NCBI GenBank assembly: GCA_905221605.1
Contig: CAJNDS010002296.1
Location: forward strand, 58,501 to 122,500
Direction of reading: 5' to 3'
Source of the DNA: Symbiodinium natans
Taxonomy: Eukaryota; Sar; Dinophyceae; Suessiales; Symbiodiniaceae
DNA length: 64,000 bases
Made by a program: the position numbers and the translations under genes. Positions 58,668 to 64,000 of this stretch are shown piece after piece. A model generated the notes under the pieces. That model was not told the origin of the DNA, made no database searches, and saw nothing but the letters and a program-made list of their open reading frames with translations. Every line of letters starts with the position of its first letter. Position 1 is the first letter of the stretch.

Positions 58668-61600
58668 GCTAAGCCAGGACGCGTATCTCGCCCCTGGATC
58701 GCACACCAGGGCCGAGGGCCACGTCGCAGAAGAGGGGCCCGCCGGAGGTTGAGAAAACAAACGCGTCCTCTCCAAAACGTTTTAAGGGGAAATTTAGCTT
58801 TAGGGCTTAGGGTTTGGGGGGTTGAGGGTTTCGGGTTCAGGAAAATACAGGAGGGTCTCTAAGTATGGCCGAACCTGTGGTGAGTTGAAATCTCTAGGGC
58901 GTAGGGCGTTTTGGGAATCATCCCCCTGTAGAGGCCTACGTAAGGCTTCACTTCTTTCATCAAAGCTGTAGCTGCATAACCCTCAAGAACCCTTGAGCCT
59001 GGGAACTGGTATAGTTTGATGCATCAGTCGTATCTCGAGGCCTTCCCCACCCCACTAACCCAGCCGATGACTTCCCAAGATGCCAATGGCGCGGGATGCT
59101 AAGAGGCTAACCCCCCTTCGATGGCTCCGAAGAGAGTAAACCTCGTAAGGATGCCGCAAGCCCACTGTGTGTGGGTGTTCAGGCTTTATGGGCTGTAACC
59201 CTTGTCGAGGACTCGTCTCACGTGAACGTCCTTGTGGCCGCAATGTTTGTCGGCCTGCTTATCCACCACTGGCACGTCGGAAGTGTGGATTACAAACCTT
59301 GGCCCAGGTTCAACAAGCACAGCATATGCCGATACACCAACACTCGTCGTGGCCGAAATGATCATGTTGCACAAGTCTCTGAATCATGACCCTGTGAGAA
59401 TTGAACATGATAGATCCGAAAGGACAGAGCGACATGAAAGTCATTGATTAGAGACTGTTGGTATAAGGGGGAACATCCCAACTTGTATGTAGTTTTTTGG
59501 GCGCCGAGAAGCTCCACATCCAGCTGCACATGCGCAGTTATTTCCTGGGCTTGGGACGACTCCGTGTGATGTGGCGGAAGCCACTTGAAGCCACAGCGGC
59601 CCCTTTAGAAAGTGCAGCCTTTACCTGCTTCACCTTACGTGCTGTCGCCCCACGCCGCTTGGCTTCGAAGTTGTCTCTACGCCCATGTTGTTTTTCTATA
59701 GCGTGGCTAGTCAGAGCACCCCAGATGTGTGCGTGTATGCGCGTGCGCTTGTGCGCGTGCGCGTGCGGCCTTGGAGACCTTATGCGGGAACATGCGGCAG
59801 GGCCTTCAGAGCTAGTATCCCCAAACTGGAGAACCTAGAAAAATGCGCTCACCAACCGTTTTTTTGACTTGATTTCTGCAAGAAGCCCTGTACACACTCA
59901 CCTAAAGAAGCCCTGATGTCGGTAGACCCTGCTCGAGTTTGGTCCAAGTCTCTGCCAGCAAGTCCAGCACGTCCCTAAAGATGACCATGTCCTTGAAACT
60001 TTGAACCAAGAAGAGTATCTACATAATAGCACTGTTGAACCAAGCAGAGTGTTTTTGTACAGGTCTACATAATAGTATCGGAGATGGGCATGGGCCCCGG
60101 CCAATTCAGTGGAACAGAAAACCTGAAAGAAAAGTCCAAAGAAGGGACCCTTCCGTTGGCCCCCATGCTCTAAAGGCCGAAAGACTGGTTTTGGCATATG
60201 GCCTGATTGCTTGAATCGAAATTTAAAAAAAACAAGTGTGCCATTCAACTATGTGACAGGGACGTGCTCCGGGCGATCGGGGTAGGCCAGGTATATCCGC
60301 CCTCCGATGCTCCCAACTAAAGCTTCCTTCTTGTCGTCGCGTGTGAAAGACGTGTGCAAATCGACCTGCTCTGGTCGGACTTGCTTGTCGTGCCAGTTGG
60401 ACATGCCGTACCTGTGTTGATGCTGCGACAGCATGACAAAACGAGTGTGTTTATTGCCACCAGGGAAGTGCCATACCCACAATTAAAAGTCACAGGACCA
60501 AAACAAAAAGAGGCAAGGGCCAAGTGACGTGATGAGCTTGAACATATCGCACGGCGGATCCAGAAACTCTGTCACACACTTCCCGCGCTGAAGGGTCATC
60601 ACTGAAGGCCCAGCCGCCCGGTTCTGTGAAGACACAGAGGTCCTTCGTTCCGGGGGTATACCAAATTTGCAATGTTTATTGCACTGGCATGGCCCCGCTA
60701 TAGACTACGCGGCTACGCGAAGGAATCTCCAGCGATTCCAGCTCCCAATGTCGCAGGTGAGAGTCGTGGCCGTGGCCTCTGGCGAAGTCGTCACCATGGT
60801 GGTTGGGGTCGAGGGCCCCCGGGAGGACAGAGCCGCCGGTGCAGACGCAGCGGCCCGCGGTGCCGACGGCAACGAGGTCCTTCGCGCCACGTGGATCTTG
60901 GGGGAATTGTTACAGGGCTTGGAGTTGCTGCGCAATGGCTGGCCTGAATCTCCGTGTAGTTAAATGTAAACTTGAGTTCGGACGGGCTATACAATGCTAT
61001 ACACAGGGGTCTCCAGATTCCCACTGTCGCCGGCGAGGGGCGTGTCGGCGGCCTCTGCTATCGAGGGCGAAGCTGCTGCCTCTCCCAGCAAAGAGGGGTG
61101 GCCGTGTCTCCATCAGGTCAACATATCTTTACAACCCTAGGCTCTACTTCTGTAGGTGATCAAAGGAACCCGAACAAGCCAAAAGTCAACTTCTATGTGC
61201 CCACGCTTTGCTGACCGCCCTGCACATGATGATAAATAGAAACCAGTTCAAGCAGCGTTTAGGGCTGTGAAAGATAGGTCAGGGATAGCCGGGGCTCGGC
61301 TTGGGATCCACTTCCCTCTTGCTCAACGACAAGCTGCCGGCATGTCCTGGAGAACCCTGCACAACACTGAGCCCTATACCTTTTGCAGGCGGTTGCTGTA
61401 AACATCACAAGATAAGAAAGCTCGGACGACCAGCGAAAAGCAGTGCTTGGGGTTGTTGTGGACCTATCTTCAGCTCGTCAACTTCAACACCCCAAGCTGA
61501 CGGCTCAAAAGCAAGTGTTTTTGCTGAAGCCTCAGTCACGAAATCAGGGCTTCTATTCCAGGACAAGTTTTGGAAACCTATTCTGAAGTTGTAGAGGGCT

Positions 61601-63153
61601 GATGCAATCAAACCCTCCACCCTTCGAACCTAAACCGATACTTCTAGAACCCCCAAACCCTCAACCCTCCGAAACTTTAACCCCTAAGCCCTAAACCCGC
61701 CCCCCCCCCCCCCCCCAGCCCTTAAACATCACCAACACAGGAGGGGCGGCCTCGGGCTGGAGGACTGAGTTCGCAGCAACCATCCTGGGCTGCAGTCTTC
61801 GGGTTTCGGGTTTCGGGTTTGGGGTTTCGGGTAGGTTCCCCTGCGTATGGGCCCTTAAAAGGGGCACCCTTATATACCCCTAAAAAAAGGAACCCCTAAG
61901 GGCAAATTCATAACCCTTTAGAGGAAGTATGATGACCACACTAAGGGGCCAATATGGTTACTCTTAGATTTTAGAGGGGCCTCAGCAGATCGACTTGTTG
62001 GGGTTGAGAACCCTAAGGTGAAGATCTGGGGTTTGGGCCTATAGGGTTTAGGGTTTAGGGTTTAGGGTTTAGGGTTTAGGGTTTAGGGTTTAGGGTTTAG
62101 GGTTTAGGGTTTAGGGTTTGGGCCCATAGGGTTTCGGATCCAAAGGGCTTGTCAACGCTGTATCCTAGGGTGTATAGTAGGTTTGACAGGGTTGGTAGGG
62201 TTCGCTATTTCCGTACTTCCCGAAACCCCAAAGGCTAAATAACCCCTGCAGGGTACCTGGTTTAGGGTTTAGGGTTCAGGGTGTAGGGTTTAGGGCTCAA
62301 CAATCGCAAACACCCCCTACACTACTTAGGTTGTGGTATTGGGCTTGGGGCTCAGATTCGGCAAAAAAAGGCGTTAAGGCAGGGCCAAGCATCGGTTGCA
62401 GCTTGTCCCAGGACGCCGCGTGTAACTTTCCATTCCTGCATGTTGCTCCAAGATTGGCTCGGCCCCGAACCCTAAACCCTAAACCCTAAGCCCAAAACCC
62501 TAGAGTCAAAACCCCCAAGCCCTAAGCCACCCTAAATCCTACACCCCTAAGTCTTCAACCCTAAACCCTGAAGCCTAAAGCCTCAAAACCCTAATCAAAC
62601 CCCCCTCCCCCTAAACCCGACACAGACCGTGGTGCATGGAGGTTGCGGCATGTTGCTCGGGGCTAAACCCTAAACCCTAAACCCTAAACCCTAAACCCTA
62701 AACCCTAAACCCTAAACCCTAAACCCTAAACCCCCCTTAACCCGCAAGGTAGAGCCGCACATGGCCACAACGCAACGGCCGAGACCTTTGTGACATGGAA
62801 CTTTCCGAAATTCGGGGTACCTTATTTGGGGTCCTTTGTGGTAAGGGAATGGTACTATTTTGGGGAGGTTCTTTTTGGAATTAGGGGTACCTTTTTGGGT
62901 GGTCCTTGGGAAAGGAAATCCTACCGTTTTGGGGAGTATCTATGGGGGTCCTTATGATCAGGGAATCCCTACTATTTTGGGGTCCCTTGTGATAAGGGAA
63001 GCCTAGTTGGGGGGAGTATATTTGGGGCCTCCCTTAGTGTCGAAAAACCCCTACTGCATCCGCTGCATCCCCCCGAGCTGTCCAGGCGCAGAGCCCCATG
63101 ACGATGACCAGGCTGCTGGCCCCAAGGCGTGCAGCAGAATGGCATCGAACCAT
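58668..63153 (-). CDS. Unknown protein with signal peptide, multi-exon
   Basis: Exon 1 (63153-63055) encodes MVRCHSAARLGASSLVIVMG and a hydrophobic run ending in TARGDAADA, a clear signal-peptide pattern. Exon 2 starts at 62785 after a 269-nt GT-AG intron and reads VSAVALWPCAALP. Further open minus islands: 62465-62380 (MQEWKVTRGVLGQAATDAW), 61800-61740, 61600-61405 (AFEPSAWGVEVDELKIGPQ), 61090-61020, 60644-60540 (DLCVFTEPGGWAFSDDPSAR), 60440-60255 (RYGMSNWHDKQVRPEQVDLH), 60128-60078, 60000-59905 (MVIFRDVLDLLAETWTKLEQ) and 58775-58668 (FSTSGGPLFCDVALGPGVRS, then a stop). Only the first junction is proven; the rest are inferred from strand, frame and spacing. No family is recognised. Extracellular or endomembrane location is likely from the signal peptide. 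Confidence 0.5.
58830..59880. other. Repeat-poor region, no clear exon
   Basis: Open frames occur on both strands (for example minus 59374-59186), but none joins to the flanking exons. A half T3 element is at 59446-59484, and a GTGCGCGTGC-type simple repeat lies at 59725-59770. Confidence 0.3.
62043..62120. repeat. TTTAGGG array
   Basis: About 11 heptamers. Confidence 0.9.
62665..62732. repeat. CCCTAAA array
   Basis: About ten heptamers just past exon 2 of the signal-peptide gene that starts at 63153. Confidence 0.9.
62806..63050 (-). mobile_element. T2 elements filling intron 1 of the signal-peptide gene
   Basis: Two or three T2-type units (ggggtacc, tttttggg, tactattttgggg) make up nearly all of the 269-nt GT-AG intron (63054-62786). 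Confidence 0.65.
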
Positions 63154-63267
63154 CACCGAATTCGGCCTCCTTAAGCCTCTTGTAGAAGAAAGGTGCATAA
63201 AACGCTGGCTTTCTTTCTGCGTAAAGTCCCCCTTCGTCTCAGAGGACCATTCCGCCGCAGCTAGCTA

Positions 63268-63362
63268 CTGATTGCTTAAGAACCCCAAACAAACAGAAAC
63301 ACTCTTCCTTGCAAGGGTAATATAAGGATTCTTATCAATTTTGTGCTCTTCAGCAAATAGTA
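63268..63362. mobile_element. T4 hairpin element
   Basis: Ends ttgcttaagaacccc and gtgctcttcagcaaatagta; internal CTTGCAAGGGTAATATAAGG. Confidence 0.65.
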
Positions 63363-63464
63363 GCTAAAAGATCATGGACCAACTTTGGCGTGTCAGCTTT
63401 GAGCGAGACCACGGCCCGTCAGCGAGCAACAGTCTCCGTCGCGCGTACCAGGAAGGGTTTAGGG

Positions 63465-63545
63465 TTTTTTTGGCACCCGCATAGCTGGACGAACCACTCC
63501 GCAGGGATTCCAAGTCTGAGCGACAATGCGAAATTGTTTTGGAAA
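63465..63545. repeat. S1 SINE-like motif
   Basis: Poly-T, ggcacccgcatagctggac, then gaaccactccgcagggat; tail tgcgaaattgttttgg. Confidence 0.5.
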
Positions 63546-63661
63546 AGGGTTGTAAGGGTTTAGGGTTTAGGGTTCAGGGTTTAGGGTTTAGGGTTTAGGG
63601 TTTAGGGTTTAGGGTTTAGGGTTTGGGTTTTGGGTTTAGGGTTTAGGGTTTAGGGGCTTGA

Positions 63662-63766
63662 GGTTGGGATGTTCCCCCTTATACTAACGGTCCTTAATTG
63701 GGATTATAGTGCCTCCTATTAGAATCCCTATTAAGGACCGCTAGTATAAGGGGGAACATCCCAAGA
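63662..63766. mobile_element. T3 hairpin element, best copy
   Basis: Nearly perfect terminal inverted repeat of about 40 bp: left gggatgttcccccttatact and right agtataagggggaacatccc. No coding capacity. Partial copy at 59446-59484. Confidence 0.85.
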
Positions 63767-64000
63767 CACAACAGTTGTCCTAGGCACGGCAGAGGTACAT
63801 TTTCATACAGGGCCATGGGAGAAAAAACTACAAAATATACTCCACGGAATCAAATATCCCCCGCCATTAACCCTAAACCCTACACCCTAAACCCTCAATA
63901 AAGAAGAGCTTGTGAAGAAAATGGCCTCTGAAGAAAACATGTCCGAATGCAAACTTGAATGCGCGAGGACGAACCCGGAGGAGGATTCGTCAAGCAGGGC

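Overview
The window looks like nuclear DNA of a dinoflagellate, probably a Symbiodinium/Polarella-type (Suessiales) alga. This is inferred without a database search. The reasons are: introns with GT, GC or GA donors and AG|G acceptors; very short exons; every supported gene on the minus strand, as in unidirectional dinoflagellate gene blocks; and plant-type TTTAGGG repeats scattered throughout rather than at an end. I see no operons, Shine-Dalgarno sites, CRISPR array, rRNA or tRNA gene. The long six-frame ORFs are mostly noise. The real coding signal lies in short minus-strand exons whose reading frames join cleanly across introns.

Layout in plus coordinates, all genes minus strand. 600-6019: a signal-peptide protein of unknown family, with exons 1-6 joined and further exons downstream. 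6250-6660: end of a small Cys-rich gene. 8400-26042: a cytochrome P450 with at least 15 exons. A complete three-exon TMEM144-family transporter (22928-24298) lies between its N-terminal exons (24505-26042) and the rest (8400-20518). 26100-31020: mostly non-coding. 31028-34571: a 5'-nucleotidase/UshA-type ectophosphatase. 37295-44908: a glycerophosphodiester phosphodiesterase, with possible 5' exons up to 47879. 48316-50860: an unknown gene with three joined exons. 54889-58330: loose exon candidates. 58668-63153: a second unknown protein with a signal peptide.

Introns and spacers are built from (i) arrays of TTTAGGG and variants (TTTGGGG, CTTAGGG, CCCCTAAA), and (ii) about 80-150 bp hairpin elements in several families (named T1-T8 here), many placed exactly between two exons. 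At most joined introns the first 2-10 bases of the intron are repeated as the first bases of the next exon, as expected for introners whose target-site duplication supplies the splice sites. One 96-nt intron is about 80% telomere-like repeat. A small LTR-type element resembling a TRIM sits in a telomere-like array inside the 5'-nucleotidase intron. An AT-rich island (52716-54220) with its own repeats differs sharply from everything else.

Functionally, the 5'-nucleotidase and the phosphodiesterase are neighbours that could both release phosphate or glycerol phosphate from external organic phosphorus. The P450 and TMEM144 genes have no obvious functional link to them.
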